This document shows, one piece after another, positions 43,097 to 54,544 of a stretch of DNA of 64,000 nt; the first letter of the stretch is position 1, and each line of letters opens with the position of its first letter. The stretch comes from Spartobacteria bacterium (GTDB lineage: Bacteria; Verrucomicrobiota; Verrucomicrobiia; Chthoniobacterales; UBA6821). The notes under the pieces are model-generated. The model was given only the letters and a program-made list of their open reading frames with translations, was not told the DNA's origin and made no database searches. The DNA is taken from positions 39,498 through 103,497 of the forward strand of contig CANIVT010000008.1 in the NCBI GenBank assembly GCA_947471565.1, in the 5' to 3' direction. The position numbers and the translations under genes were made by a program.

Positions 43097-45565
43097 ATGA
43101 AGAGAACAACTATTCTTGCGTTTCAGTGTCTGGTGACTTTTGCCAATGGTTTAACCCAAACAAATACTCCGCTTCCGAAGAATCCGACGGAGAAAGCGGT
43201 ATCGTTTATTCCTGCTTCCAAGCCTCCGCAGCAACCAGCCCTCACGCAGTGTTTGAACATCGTGCAGGATCCCGCGGGCAAGGCCCTTCAGAAGGCTTTT
43301 GTCTGGGCTGATTTGCCCGTTGGCAAACCGGGTGTGGCTGTCGGCTTCAGGAGGACATTTGATCTGGAATCCAAACCCACCTCTGGATTCCTTCAACTCT
43401 TCGCCGATGCCCGCTACATTCTCTGGGTGAACGGTTCCTATGTCGACCGAGGGCCTGCTAGGTTCCAGCCCAACGGGCCCGAGTACGACATGATCGAGAT
43501 CAGTCGGTTTCTGAAACGGGGAAAGAATGCCGTGGCGCTGCTTGTGGCCGGAAATCTTTCGGGAGGCAAGGTGATGAGGCATCGGCCCGGGCTGACCGCC
43601 TCGCTGGAGGTGAACGGGAAAATGCTCTGGAAAACCGACGATGCGTGGCGCTGGAGCGATTCCACGCGGTTCCGTTCGGTCAGCGCCAATTGGCCGAACC
43701 TCTGGGAATCCGAGGTTGATGCCCGGGTGGAGGACGGGGACTGGACGACGGCCGACTACAACGATGGCTCATGGAAACACGCTTCCCCGATTCAAGGAAC
43801 GGATTGGGGACCGCTGACGGCACGCCGTATTCCGTTACTCGGGGAGAAAGAAGTCTCCTTTGCCATCGGGGATGGAAAAGTCCTGCCCGTGACACTCAAG
43901 GCGGGTGAAAAACTTGTATGCTCGACCGGGCGGATTGTTCAGGCCTACCCGGTGATCGAGTTCAATGCCGAGGCCGGAACGGAAATCTCGATCCAACCCT
44001 ACCGCGTCCACTATGTTGCCAAGGGGGGACCGCAGAGACACTTCACTCTGGATACGCGCGGCATCACCGAGATGTCCGTCTCCGTGACCAAGGGTGAGGC
44101 CACGATCACCGGCCTGAAACTGGTCGAGAGGCTTTACCCCTACGAGAGGCTTGCCCGATTCGACTCGGACGACTCGTTCCTCAACCGACTCTGGGAGATG
44201 TGCGCGCGTTCCTGCGAGGTGCTCAGCGAGGATTCCTATGTCGACTGCGCCGACCGGGAGCGCGTCGAGTGGATGGATGACACGCCCCCGGCATACGACG
44301 TCACCCGCATCGCCATGGCCGGACCTGCGGAACCCGGGGGAGGGCAGCTCCACGCCGATCCTAGACTGCTTGGCGAACTGATCCGCCGCACCGCACTCAC
44401 GCTCCAACCGGAGGGATGGGTGAAGGCCCACACCTGCTCCGACCGTTATGACATCCATGCCAAAATGGAGGACCGGGCATGCGACTGGGTGGAGGGAATC
44501 AGGCTCTACCACGATGCCACGGGGAACGCTTCCGCGGTGAGGGAGATTTGGCCGGCGGTGAAGGCGCAGATGGAGTATTTCCTGAAAAGAAGGACCGGCA
44601 AGGGGCTTGTCTCCGCCCGCGACTGGGTGGTCTGGAAAAACCCCACCGCATACCTCGAGGGGCAGACCACGCCGCTGAACAGCTTCGTCTTCCGTTCACT
44701 GGCCGATGCCTCGCACCTCGCCGGAATCGTCGGTGACGCCCCGGCAAAGGAACGGTATGCCAAGGCATCGGAAGACCTGAAGAAAGCCATCAACGCGGTG
44801 CTTTGGGACGAGAAAGGGGGATGCTACTACGGGGGGTATTTCAGCCCCGAGGAAATCGAGGCGAACGCATCCGTCAAAACGCCTTTCAGATCCAGGGAAG
44901 CGCCCCTGGCCGGGCGACTCAAGGACGGTTACTTCCCGTCCACTCTCGAAGCGAATCTTTTCGCCCTGGACCGTGGTGTCGTGCCCGGGGATCGCAGGCA
45001 AAGAGTGGTTGACGCTGTGGTTGCGGAGGTCAGGAAAGGAAACGTCGGGGGCGGGATCATGACGGCGTATTACCTGTTCAAGCAACTCTACTCGCTCGAC
45101 ACGCCAGAGTTTGATTCCCTCATCCTTACCAAATTCAGGGAAAAGTTCCGTGCAATGGTTGACTCCCCGCTTCAATGTTCGTGGGAGGGATACGGGGGGG
45201 GATCCTTGGCTCATATCTACGGGATGTATCCCGGATATTTTCTTAGTGCCTACGTGCTCGGAGTTCGCCGCGATGCCCCGGTGGCCGAAGGCAAGCTCAT
45301 CGTTGAGCCTCACCTTGGAGACCTGCGACATGTCTCGGGGACGGTGGAGACGGAATTCGGGCCGGTAACCGTTGCATGGACCAGTGATTGCAAAAAACTC
45401 GAAGGCCAGATCAGCGTCCCCAAGTGGCCCGCCACGACGCTGGCTCTTCCGCTCAAGGAAGGGGTGACTTCAGTCCTGATTGACGGCAGAGAGACGACGG
45501 GCGCCGCTATCGGATCACGGTTGCTTGTTCCTCTGGCAGCCGGAGCCCATACCATCACGTACTGA
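43097..45565 (+). CDS. Secreted GH78-like glycoside hydrolase
   Basis: The 822-residue protein has a signal peptide (MKRTTILAFQCLVTFANG), N-terminal beta domains with LQLFADARYILWVNGSYVDR, and a helical barrel of the rhamnosidase type. The motif differs from the classical one: DCADRERVEWMDD keeps D383, E388, W392 and a closing aspartate, as in the second GH78 sequence type. The end, with SAYVLGVRRDAPVAEGKLI, also fits. The ATG at 43097 is preferred over a GTG at 43070 because AGCAGGA precedes it and the signal peptide then starts at residue 1. Rhamnosidase activity is likely but could be another alpha-glycosidase. Confidence 0.82.
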   Translation: MKRTTILAFQCLVTFANGLTQTNTPLPKNPTEKAVSFIPASKPPQQPALTQCLNIVQDPAGKALQKAFVWADLPVGKPGVAVGFRRTFDLESKPTSGFLQLFADARYILWVNGSYVDRGPARFQPNGPEYDMIEISRFLKRGKNAVALLVAGNLSGGKVMRHRPGLTASLEVNGKMLWKTDDAWRWSDSTRFRSVSANWPNLWESEVDARVEDGDWTTADYNDGSWKHASPIQGTDWGPLTARRIPLLGEKEVSFAIGDGKVLPVTLKAGEKLVCSTGRIVQAYPVIEFNAEAGTEISIQPYRVHYVAKGGPQRHFTLDTRGITEMSVSVTKGEATITGLKLVERLYPYERLARFDSDDSFLNRLWEMCARSCEVLSEDSYVDCADRERVEWMDDTPPAYDVTRIAMAGPAEPGGGQLHADPRLLGELIRRTALTLQPEGWVKAHTCSDRYDIHAKMEDRACDWVEGIRLYHDATGNASAVREIWPAVKAQMEYFLKRRTGKGLVSARDWVVWKNPTAYLEGQTTPLNSFVFRSLADASHLAGIVGDAPAKERYAKASEDLKKAINAVLWDEKGGCYYGGYFSPEEIEANASVKTPFRSREAPLAGRLKDGYFPSTLEANLFALDRGVVPGDRRQRVVDAVVAEVRKGNVGGGIMTAYYLFKQLYSLDTPEFDSLILTKFREKFRAMVDSPLQCSWEGYGGGSLAHIYGMYPGYFLSAYVLGVRRDAPVAEGKLIVEPHLGDLRHVSGTVETEFGPVTVAWTSDCKKLEGQISVPKWPATTLALPLKEGVTSVLIDGRETTGAAIGSRLLVPLAAGAHTITY

Positions 45566-45614
45566 AATTGTTTCCTGCCTGTGCACTGACCCGCCTTCAT
45601 CTACTGTCTTTCCT

Positions 45615-48008
45615 ATGACCTCCAAGACTGCGTCTTCCTTCCGGATCCTTGCGCTGATGGCCGCCTGCCTATGCCTGACTCCGACGGGAAACCTATTCTC
45701 CGCCGAGATCCATGTCTCCCCTTCCGGCAACGATGCGAATGCGGGAACGATCGACCGGCCGGTGGCTTCACTGCATCGCGCCCAGGAACTGGCCCGGGCC
45801 TCCGCTTCCCATGAACCGGTCACCGTCGTGCTCAGGGGGGGTACCCATTACCTAGGAAAGCCGCTTGTGTTCACGGCGGCCGACTCCGGCACGGCCCAGG
45901 CACCCGTTATTTACAAGGCCTACGGTAACGAGAAGCCCGTGATCAGCGGCGGTGTGCGCCTCGTCAACCTTGATTGGAAGCTCTTCCGGGAGGGGATCAT
46001 GCAGGCGACCGTGCCGGCTGATCTGCTGGCGGATCAACTCTTTGTCAACGGGGAACGTCAAATCCTTGCCCGCTACCCGAATGTCGATCCAAAGCAGCTG
46101 ATCTTTCGCGGGAGCGCCGCGGATGCAATCGGACCGGACAGGGTCGCCCGATGGTCCGATCCTGCGGGAGGCTACCTTCACACGATGCACCCCTCCCTCT
46201 GGGGTGGATTTTCCTATCTGATCACCGGAAAAGATCCGCAAGGGAAGCTCCTTCTCGAGGGAGGATGGCAGAACAACAGGCCCGGTGGCGCGGCTGGAAA
46301 ATTCGTCGGGGAGCCCAAGGGGATCCATCCCAAATTCCGGATGGTCGAGAACATTTTCGAGGAACTCGACTCTCCCGGCGAATGGTTTCTCAACACGAAG
46401 ACGCACACGCTTTACTATTACCCTCCCGCAGGACTCGATTTGAAAAAGGCCATGATGGAGGTGCCGGTCCTCAAGAGCCTGGTGGAGTTCCGCGGGGACC
46501 AGAGAGCCCCGGTCCGCTTTGTCACCCTTCAGGGGATCGTTTTCCGGCACACGCTGCGCACCTTCATGGAGAACAGGGAAAAGCTGCTCCGCACCGACTG
46601 GACGGTTTACAGGGGCGGAGCGGTCGTTTTCGACGGAGCCGAGGATTGCTCCCTGGAGGACGACCTGATCGACCAGGTCGGGGGCAATGCGATCTTCGTC
46701 AACGACTACAACCGCCGGATCACGGTCCGGGGATCGGAAATAGCTCACGCGGGAGGCAACGGCATTGCTTTTGTCGGCGATCCGACTGCTGCACGCAGTG
46801 CGCTGACAGGATACGAATCAAGACAGGGTTACCTGAAAATTGATCCGTCCCCGGGGCCCCAATCCGACAACTACCCCAAGGATTGTCTTGTCGATGACTG
46901 CCTGATTCACGGCACGGGGTGCGTCGAGAAGCAGACGGCCGGCATCGAGATCGATCTTGCGCAGGACATCACCGTCAGTCATTGCACGATCCATGATGTT
47001 TCAAGGGCCGGCATCAACATCGGCGACGGATGCTGGGGAGGTCACGTGATCGAGTGGTGCGACGTCTTCGATACCGTCAAGGAGACGGGGGATCACGGCT
47101 CCTTTAATTCCTGGGGCCGTGACCGCTACTGGGGAACCAAGGATGTGCCGGCGGACAAACTTCCTGCTTTCGCGCTTCTTGACGTGGTCAAGCCCATTAC
47201 CCTCCGCTTCAACCGCTGGAGATGCGATCACGGCTGGGATGTCGATCTGGACGACGGTTCGTCAAATTACGAGATCCATGACAACCTCTTCCTAAACGGG
47301 GGAATCAAGCTCCGGGAGGGTTATTGCCGTAAGGTTTGCAACAATATCGCGGTCAACAATGCACTGCATCCCCATTGTTGGTTCAAGGAGAGCGGCGATG
47401 TGGTGAGCGGAAACATCTGGATGTCCGGCTATCGCTCGGCGGCCATGAATTCCTCATGGAAATGGGGCGAAAAGATTGACGGAAACTTTTTCGCCGCACC
47501 TGATTCCGCAAGGGTGAGATTTTTGAAAAACGGCTGCGATTCCAATTCGCTGTCGGGTGATCCCATGTTCACGGATCCATCCCGAGGCGATTATTCCGTG
47601 AGGTCGGATTCCCCCGCGTTGAAGGTGGGATTCAAAAACTTCCCCATGGATCGTTTCGGGGTGCGAAAGCCGGAGCTCAAGGCCAGGGCCGGGGATCCCG
47701 AGTTGCCTGTTTTGAAAAGGGTGGTGAAAAGCTCCCCCGATAGGATTGCACCGATCAGCAATTGGGAGGGTCTGCAACTCAAAGACATGGAAGGCGAGGA
47801 ATACTCCGCCTACGGGGTGGCAAAGGATGACGGCGGCATCGAGATCATTGGGGGATCGCATACCCTGCTGCGCAAGGGTGACCTGATCCAGAGTATCAAC
47901 GGACAACCCGTCAAAACATGCCTTGATCTGGGAAAGAGGGGAATTACCCATCCTTTGTCCGTCGGGATTATCAGGGATCAGCAGCGCAGGATCATCACCA
48001 TACCCTGA
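45615..48008 (+). CDS. Secreted right-handed beta-helix protein with C-terminal PDZ domain
   Basis: The 797-residue protein has a signal peptide (residues 1-30, ending NLFSA), an opening IHVSPSGNDANAGTIDRP typical of secreted beta-helix glycan enzymes, then a long parallel beta-helix with turns such as IFVNDYNRRITVRGSEIAHA and DITVSHCTIHDVSRAGIN. The last 80 residues read as a PDZ domain (YGVAKDDGGIEIIGG, then LRKGDLIQSINGQPV). Beta-helix enzymes include pectate lyases and GH28 or GH120-like hydrolases. It follows the two rhamnosidase genes, so an action on pectin-type or other rhamnose-bearing glycans is reasonable, but the activity is unknown. Confidence 0.8.
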   Translation: MTSKTASSFRILALMAACLCLTPTGNLFSAEIHVSPSGNDANAGTIDRPVASLHRAQELARASASHEPVTVVLRGGTHYLGKPLVFTAADSGTAQAPVIYKAYGNEKPVISGGVRLVNLDWKLFREGIMQATVPADLLADQLFVNGERQILARYPNVDPKQLIFRGSAADAIGPDRVARWSDPAGGYLHTMHPSLWGGFSYLITGKDPQGKLLLEGGWQNNRPGGAAGKFVGEPKGIHPKFRMVENIFEELDSPGEWFLNTKTHTLYYYPPAGLDLKKAMMEVPVLKSLVEFRGDQRAPVRFVTLQGIVFRHTLRTFMENREKLLRTDWTVYRGGAVVFDGAEDCSLEDDLIDQVGGNAIFVNDYNRRITVRGSEIAHAGGNGIAFVGDPTAARSALTGYESRQGYLKIDPSPGPQSDNYPKDCLVDDCLIHGTGCVEKQTAGIEIDLAQDITVSHCTIHDVSRAGINIGDGCWGGHVIEWCDVFDTVKETGDHGSFNSWGRDRYWGTKDVPADKLPAFALLDVVKPITLRFNRWRCDHGWDVDLDDGSSNYEIHDNLFLNGGIKLREGYCRKVCNNIAVNNALHPHCWFKESGDVVSGNIWMSGYRSAAMNSSWKWGEKIDGNFFAAPDSARVRFLKNGCDSNSLSGDPMFTDPSRGDYSVRSDSPALKVGFKNFPMDRFGVRKPELKARAGDPELPVLKRVVKSSPDRIAPISNWEGLQLKDMEGEEYSAYGVAKDDGGIEIIGGSHTLLRKGDLIQSINGQPVKTCLDLGKRGITHPLSVGIIRDQQRRIITIP

Positions 48009-48083
48009 CCCAGCTTGCTCATACAGCCCATTTCTGGGGCGAAGGATTGATTTTTACGGGGGGTAGGGCAAGGTTGGTGGTTC

Positions 48084-49535
48084 ATGCTTCTGTCCATTCT
48101 CAAGGTGCTCGGGATCCTTCTCGAGGTGGTTCTCCTCTTTAACCTGCTCATCGTTGTCCATGAGCTGGGTCATTTTCTCGCAGCCCGCTGGCGTGGTCTG
48201 AAGGTCGAAAAGTTCGCCATCTGGTTTGGCAAGCCTCTCTGGTCAAAGACCATCGGCGGAGTCGAATATCGCCTGGGCTCGATCCCGGCGGGCGGATTCG
48301 TCGCCATTCCCCAACTCGCCCCGATGGAGGCGATCGAGGGAAAGACCGACGAGAAGGGTGAGGATCTCCCGGCGGCACGCCCCCTCGACAAGATCATTGT
48401 GGCCCTTGCCGGCCCTGCCGCCAGTCTCGGACTGGCGTTCGTTTTCGCCTGCATCGTCTGGATCATCGGACGTCCTGTCAGTCAGGCCGAGACAACGAAT
48501 GTGATCGGCTATGTCGTGGAGGGAGGGCCCGCCGCGAAGGCCGGCTTGAAGCCGGGCGACCGCATCCTAGCCGTCAATGGCCATCCCGTGACCCGCATCA
48601 CCGGTATGGGACGGATGGGTGACAGCGTTGCCTGGAACATTGCCGTGACGGCCGCCCCGGTGATCCCGGTCCGCTTCGAGCGCGATGGCAAAGAGCAGGT
48701 GGTGGAGGTGGAGCCTGTCGCCGAGGAACGTCATGGCTGGAGCCGCAAGCCGCTTCGGCAGATTCAGGTGATTCCGGCGATGACGCCGATGGTCGCCCGG
48801 GTGTTCCCGAACAGCCCCGCGGCCGATGCGGGCCTCCGATGCGGCGATCTCGTGATGGCGGCCAACGGGACGAAGCTCCTCAGTCAGCCGGCCCTTGCCG
48901 GGATTCTCTCGGCCACCAAGGGAGCCCCGGTGACCCTTGTGATCCGTCGTGGAGCGAGCGACTTTCCCGTGACGATCACCCCGCGCATCCCGGTTGGCGA
49001 GAAGCAGCCCAGGATCGGAATCCAGTGGGATGAGCGCGGCATCATCACCCTGATCCATCCCGATCCCTTCACCCAGATCAAGTCCAGCCTGCTGACCATG
49101 TGGGAGACGATCTCCGCCGTCACGGACCGGCACTCCGACGTGAGCGTTCAGCAGCTAAGCGGCCCCGTCGGCATCATGCGCATTTACTACCTTCTCTTCC
49201 AGAGCCCCATGGGATGGCAGTTGGCGTTCTGGTTCAGCGTCGTGCTCAACGTGAACCTCGCTGTCATGAATCTCCTTCCCTTCCCCGTGCTCGATGGAGG
49301 CCACATCCTGTTGGCTCTCATCGAGTGGCTCTGCGGTCATCCGATCCATCAGAAGACCCTTGAGATTGTCCAGACCACCTTCGCGATGCTGCTCATCGGC
49401 ACCATGCTTTATATTTCCTTCTTCGATGTCAGCGATCTCGTGGCCGGCCGCAAAACCGCGCTTTCCCCTGCAGGGAAAGCCGCTGACACGATGATCTTTG
49501 CACCCGCTACGGGAAACGCTCCGGCTAAGCCATGA
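48084..49535 (+). CDS. rseP: RIP metalloprotease RseP
   Basis: RseP is an inner-membrane site-2 protease that cuts anti-sigma factors and signal peptide remnants. The 483-residue protein has the zinc motif HELGH at residues 26-30, two PDZ domains (about 145-225 and 245-310) and the second metal motif NLLPFPVLDGGH near 397. Length is normal. It overlaps ispG by 4 bases. The usual upstream dxr gene is not here. Confidence 0.95.
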   Translation: MLLSILKVLGILLEVVLLFNLLIVVHELGHFLAARWRGLKVEKFAIWFGKPLWSKTIGGVEYRLGSIPAGGFVAIPQLAPMEAIEGKTDEKGEDLPAARPLDKIIVALAGPAASLGLAFVFACIVWIIGRPVSQAETTNVIGYVVEGGPAAKAGLKPGDRILAVNGHPVTRITGMGRMGDSVAWNIAVTAAPVIPVRFERDGKEQVVEVEPVAEERHGWSRKPLRQIQVIPAMTPMVARVFPNSPAADAGLRCGDLVMAANGTKLLSQPALAGILSATKGAPVTLVIRRGASDFPVTITPRIPVGEKQPRIGIQWDERGIITLIHPDPFTQIKSSLLTMWETISAVTDRHSDVSVQQLSGPVGIMRIYYLLFQSPMGWQLAFWFSVVLNVNLAVMNLLPFPVLDGGHILLALIEWLCGHPIHQKTLEIVQTTFAMLLIGTMLYISFFDVSDLVAGRKTALSPAGKAADTMIFAPATGNAPAKP

Positions 49536-51307
49536 CTCCATCCGTCTACGCGGCGGATCTCTTTTCCTACTCCCGCCGTCCCTCCCGTGAGGTGATGGTT
49601 GGGGATCTCGGCTTTGGCGGATCGCATCCGATCCGCGTCCAGTCGATGATCACCAGCGACACCATGGACACGGAGGCCTGCGTGGAGCAGACCCTGAGGC
49701 TGGTCGAAGCGGGATGTGAGATGGTTCGCATCACCGCACCGACGGTGAAGGATGCCGCAAATCTCAAAAACATCCGCGAGGAACTCAACCGTCGCGGTTG
49801 TCGTGTCCCGCTGGTCGCCGACATTCACTTCAAGCCCGAGGCTGCCCTTGAGGCCGCCAAGTGGGTCGAGAAGGTTCGCATCAATCCGGGCAACTTCGCC
49901 GATTCCAAAAAATTCGCCTCCCGCGATTATACGGATGCGGAATATGAGGCCGAGATTGATCGGATCCGGGAGCGCTTCACTCCACTCGTAAAGCTCTCAC
50001 AGGAGAGGGGGGTGGCGATGCGGATCGGCACCAACCATGGTTCGCTCAGTGATCGGATCATGAACCGCTTCGGTGATTCGCCGCTGGGCATGGTCGAGAG
50101 CGCCCTAGAGTTTGCGCGGATCGCAAGGGATCTCGGCTACCACCGGTTTGTCTTTTCGATGAAGGCCTCCAATCCGAAGGTCATGATCGAGGCTTACCGG
50201 TTGCTCGTGGCCCGACTCAACGCCGAGGGATCTGATTGGAACTACCCGATTCACCTTGGCGTCACCGAGGCGGGTGACGGGGAGGATGGCCGCATCAAGA
50301 GCGCCATCGGTATCGGATCACTCCTCTCCGACGGAATCGGCGACACGATCCGGGTTTCCCTCACCGAGGACAGCCACCATGAAATTCCCGTGGCTCGAGC
50401 CCTGATCGCCCCGTTCCTGAACCGTGTTGCGGAAATATCTCCCGTCATCGGGGTGGAGCCGACATGGAATCCCTACGACTATGCCCGCCGCGCATCCGAG
50501 AGAATCGAACTCTCCGGAATTTTGGAACCCGTGCCCCTCGGTGGGAGTGAATTGGTCCGAGTCGTGGTGCCGCGGGGTGTGGATGAGGCTGTCGCTCACA
50601 AGCGTGAAGGACTTGGTGATTACCAACCCGAATTGATCCTGGAAGATCTGCCTCTTGTGGAGGTCGATCCCCTTTCGGAAGAGGAGACCGATGCGGTGAA
50701 TGGCGTGACCGAGTCCAGACTTGTCACCATTCGGGATGGAGTGGGACTCGATCCGATCGCCGCCTTTCGTCTTCTGGCTTCACGGGTCGATCCGCGCCAC
50801 CCGATCCTGCTCAAAGATACGTTGGCACCTGTGACAGGCGGCGAGTTCCTTGATCACCTGCTCGTTTCGGCAACAGTGCTGGGATCCCTGCTCTGCGACG
50901 GGATCGGTGACGCCGTCCTGCTGCGATCCGAGGAGGCTCCCGGACAGTCCCTGCGGCTTGCCTACAACATTCTGCAGGCTGCCGGAGTACGGATCTTCAA
51001 AACCGACTACGTCGCTTGTCCTTCGTGCGGTCGCACCCTTTTTAATCTCCAGGAGACCACGGCCCGCATCAAGGCCGCGACGACCCACCTCAAAGGTGTC
51101 CGCATCGCCATCATGGGATGCATCGTCAACGGCCCCGGTGAGATGGCTGACGCCGATTTCGGCTATGTCGGCGGTGCTCCGGGCAAGGTGAACCTCTACG
51201 TCGGTAAACAGGCCGTGAAGTTCAATATCCCCGAGGTCGAGGCGGTCGATCGCCTGGTTGACCTGATCAAGGAGCATGGCCGCTGGATCGAGCCGGCGCA
51301 TTCTTGA
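49532..51307 (+). CDS. ispG: 4-hydroxy-3-methylbut-2-en-1-yl diphosphate synthase, long form
   Basis: IspG is the iron-sulfur enzyme of the non-mevalonate isoprenoid pathway. The 591-residue protein is the long, three-domain form known in plants, chlamydiae, Bacteroidota and Verrucomicrobiota, with an extra domain at about 280-450 between barrel and iron-sulfur domain. The cluster ligands are C496, C499 (CPSCGRTLF) and C530 (GCIVNGPGE). Its ATG overlaps the rseP stop by 4 bases, and its 3' end overlaps the convergent oxyR gene by 41 bases. Confidence 0.96.
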   Translation: MTPSVYAADLFSYSRRPSREVMVGDLGFGGSHPIRVQSMITSDTMDTEACVEQTLRLVEAGCEMVRITAPTVKDAANLKNIREELNRRGCRVPLVADIHFKPEAALEAAKWVEKVRINPGNFADSKKFASRDYTDAEYEAEIDRIRERFTPLVKLSQERGVAMRIGTNHGSLSDRIMNRFGDSPLGMVESALEFARIARDLGYHRFVFSMKASNPKVMIEAYRLLVARLNAEGSDWNYPIHLGVTEAGDGEDGRIKSAIGIGSLLSDGIGDTIRVSLTEDSHHEIPVARALIAPFLNRVAEISPVIGVEPTWNPYDYARRASERIELSGILEPVPLGGSELVRVVVPRGVDEAVAHKREGLGDYQPELILEDLPLVEVDPLSEEETDAVNGVTESRLVTIRDGVGLDPIAAFRLLASRVDPRHPILLKDTLAPVTGGEFLDHLLVSATVLGSLLCDGIGDAVLLRSEEAPGQSLRLAYNILQAAGVRIFKTDYVACPSCGRTLFNLQETTARIKAATTHLKGVRIAIMGCIVNGPGEMADADFGYVGGAPGKVNLYVGKQAVKFNIPEVEAVDRLVDLIKEHGRWIEPAHS

Positions 51308-52181
51308 CCCTCGAAACGATCATTTTGATGAACTGACTGGCCGCACGTCCCGGAGGGCGCTGCTTGGGCCAGACGGCGACAATCGATCTCTGAGGCTTTC
51401 CAGAGTGGAGGGAGCGGTAGATCAATCTGGTTTTTCCTTCCGGGGAAGCTGCCATGGCGGGGATCAGGGAAATCCCCATCCCGGCTGCGATCAGCGATTG
51501 GATGGTTTCGAGTTGGGCGCTGCGAAACCGGATCTTGGGCCGGACTTCGCGACGATTGCAGAAGCTCAGCACCTGATCGCCGAGGCAATGGCCCTCCTTC
51601 ATGAGGATCAGCTTTTCCTGTTCCAGATCGGATGAGGAGACGGTCTTCCTGGATGCCAAGGGGTGCTTCCGAGGCAATGCCAGAAGGAGTTCCTCGTCGA
51701 GCAGGTGCTGCGTTTCCAGGCCCTCGGCATCGAGCGGTGGGCTGAGTAAGGCGAAATCGATATCGTACCCTTGAAGGAGCTTGAGCAGGCGTCCCGTCGT
51801 CTCCTCCTGAACGATGATTTCCACGCCGGGGTAATCCTTCGCAAAGGCGGCCATCACATCAGGGAGAAGGTAGGGGGCTATGGTCGGGATGACTCCGATC
51901 GAGATCACTCCTGAGATCAGTTCCTTGGCATCATGGGCCTCTCTGGTGGCGGCATCGACCTCCTCGAGGATCCGGACGGCCCGGCGAAGGAAGGCCTCCC
52001 CGTGGGGGGTGAGTTTCGTCTCCCGCTTTGTACGGTCGAAAAGCCTTTCGCCGAGTTCTTCCTCGAGCTTCATGATCTGCTGGCTGAGGGATGGCTGGGC
52101 GACGCGGCACTGCTCAGCAGCCCGTGAGAAGTTGCCCGAACGGGCCACCGCAACGGCATAGCGGAGTTGGTGCATTTCCAT
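51267..52181 (-). CDS. oxyR: Hydrogen peroxide-sensing LysR regulator OxyR
   Basis: OxyR activates peroxide defence when two cysteines form a disulfide. The 304-residue protein has the LysR helix-turn-helix (NFSRAAEQCRVAQPSLSQQI at 17-36) and both redox cysteines, C199 and C208 in KEGHCLGDQVLSFCNRRE, at the same numbers as in E. coli. It is divergent from katG. AGGA lies seven bases before its ATG. A dyad of the OxyR type covers its start codon, which suggests autoregulation. Confidence 0.93.
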   Translation of the reverse strand: MEMHQLRYAVAVARSGNFSRAAEQCRVAQPSLSQQIMKLEEELGERLFDRTKRETKLTPHGEAFLRRAVRILEEVDAATREAHDAKELISGVISIGVIPTIAPYLLPDVMAAFAKDYPGVEIIVQEETTGRLLKLLQGYDIDFALLSPPLDAEGLETQHLLDEELLLALPRKHPLASRKTVSSSDLEQEKLILMKEGHCLGDQVLSFCNRREVRPKIRFRSAQLETIQSLIAAGMGISLIPAMAASPEGKTRLIYRSLHSGKPQRSIVAVWPKQRPPGRAASQFIKMIVSRVKNAPARSSGHAP

Positions 52182-52216
52182 AGGAGAATCCTATGATATC
52201 CAGAGGAAATCAGTCT
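52180..52216. promoter_or_regulatory. Candidate OxyR binding site between oxyR and katG
   Basis: ATAG at 52180-52183, seven bases, CTAT at 52191-52194 form an exact ATAG-N7-CTAT dyad within CATAGGAGAATCCTATG. After another seven bases come AGAG, seven bases and GTCT, which place a weaker second dyad (five of eight matches) at the spacing known for OxyR tetramers. The first ATAG overlaps the oxyR start codon. Confidence 0.65.
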
Positions 52217-52227
52217 TTCAACAATGA

Positions 52228-54492
<2,265 letters not shown>

Positions 54493-54508
54493 CGGCCGTT
54501 TTTCCAAG

Positions 54509-54535
54509 GCGGTTCCTGTCTCCGGCGGGAACCGC
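54509..54535 (+). terminator. Hairpin between katG and the ankyrin gene
   Basis: GCGGTTCC at 54509-54516 and GGAACCGC at 54528-54535 form an 8-base perfect stem with an 11-base loop. No T run follows, so it may dampen read-through or protect the katG message rather than end transcription fully. Confidence 0.5.
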
Positions 54536-54544
54536 ACTTCCCTC

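Noticed and set aside
43097..45565. The second GH78-like enzyme as an inactive paralogue
   Set aside because: The motif differs from DCPQRDER but keeps D, E, W and D at the right spacing seen in another GH78 sequence type, so inactivity is not supported.
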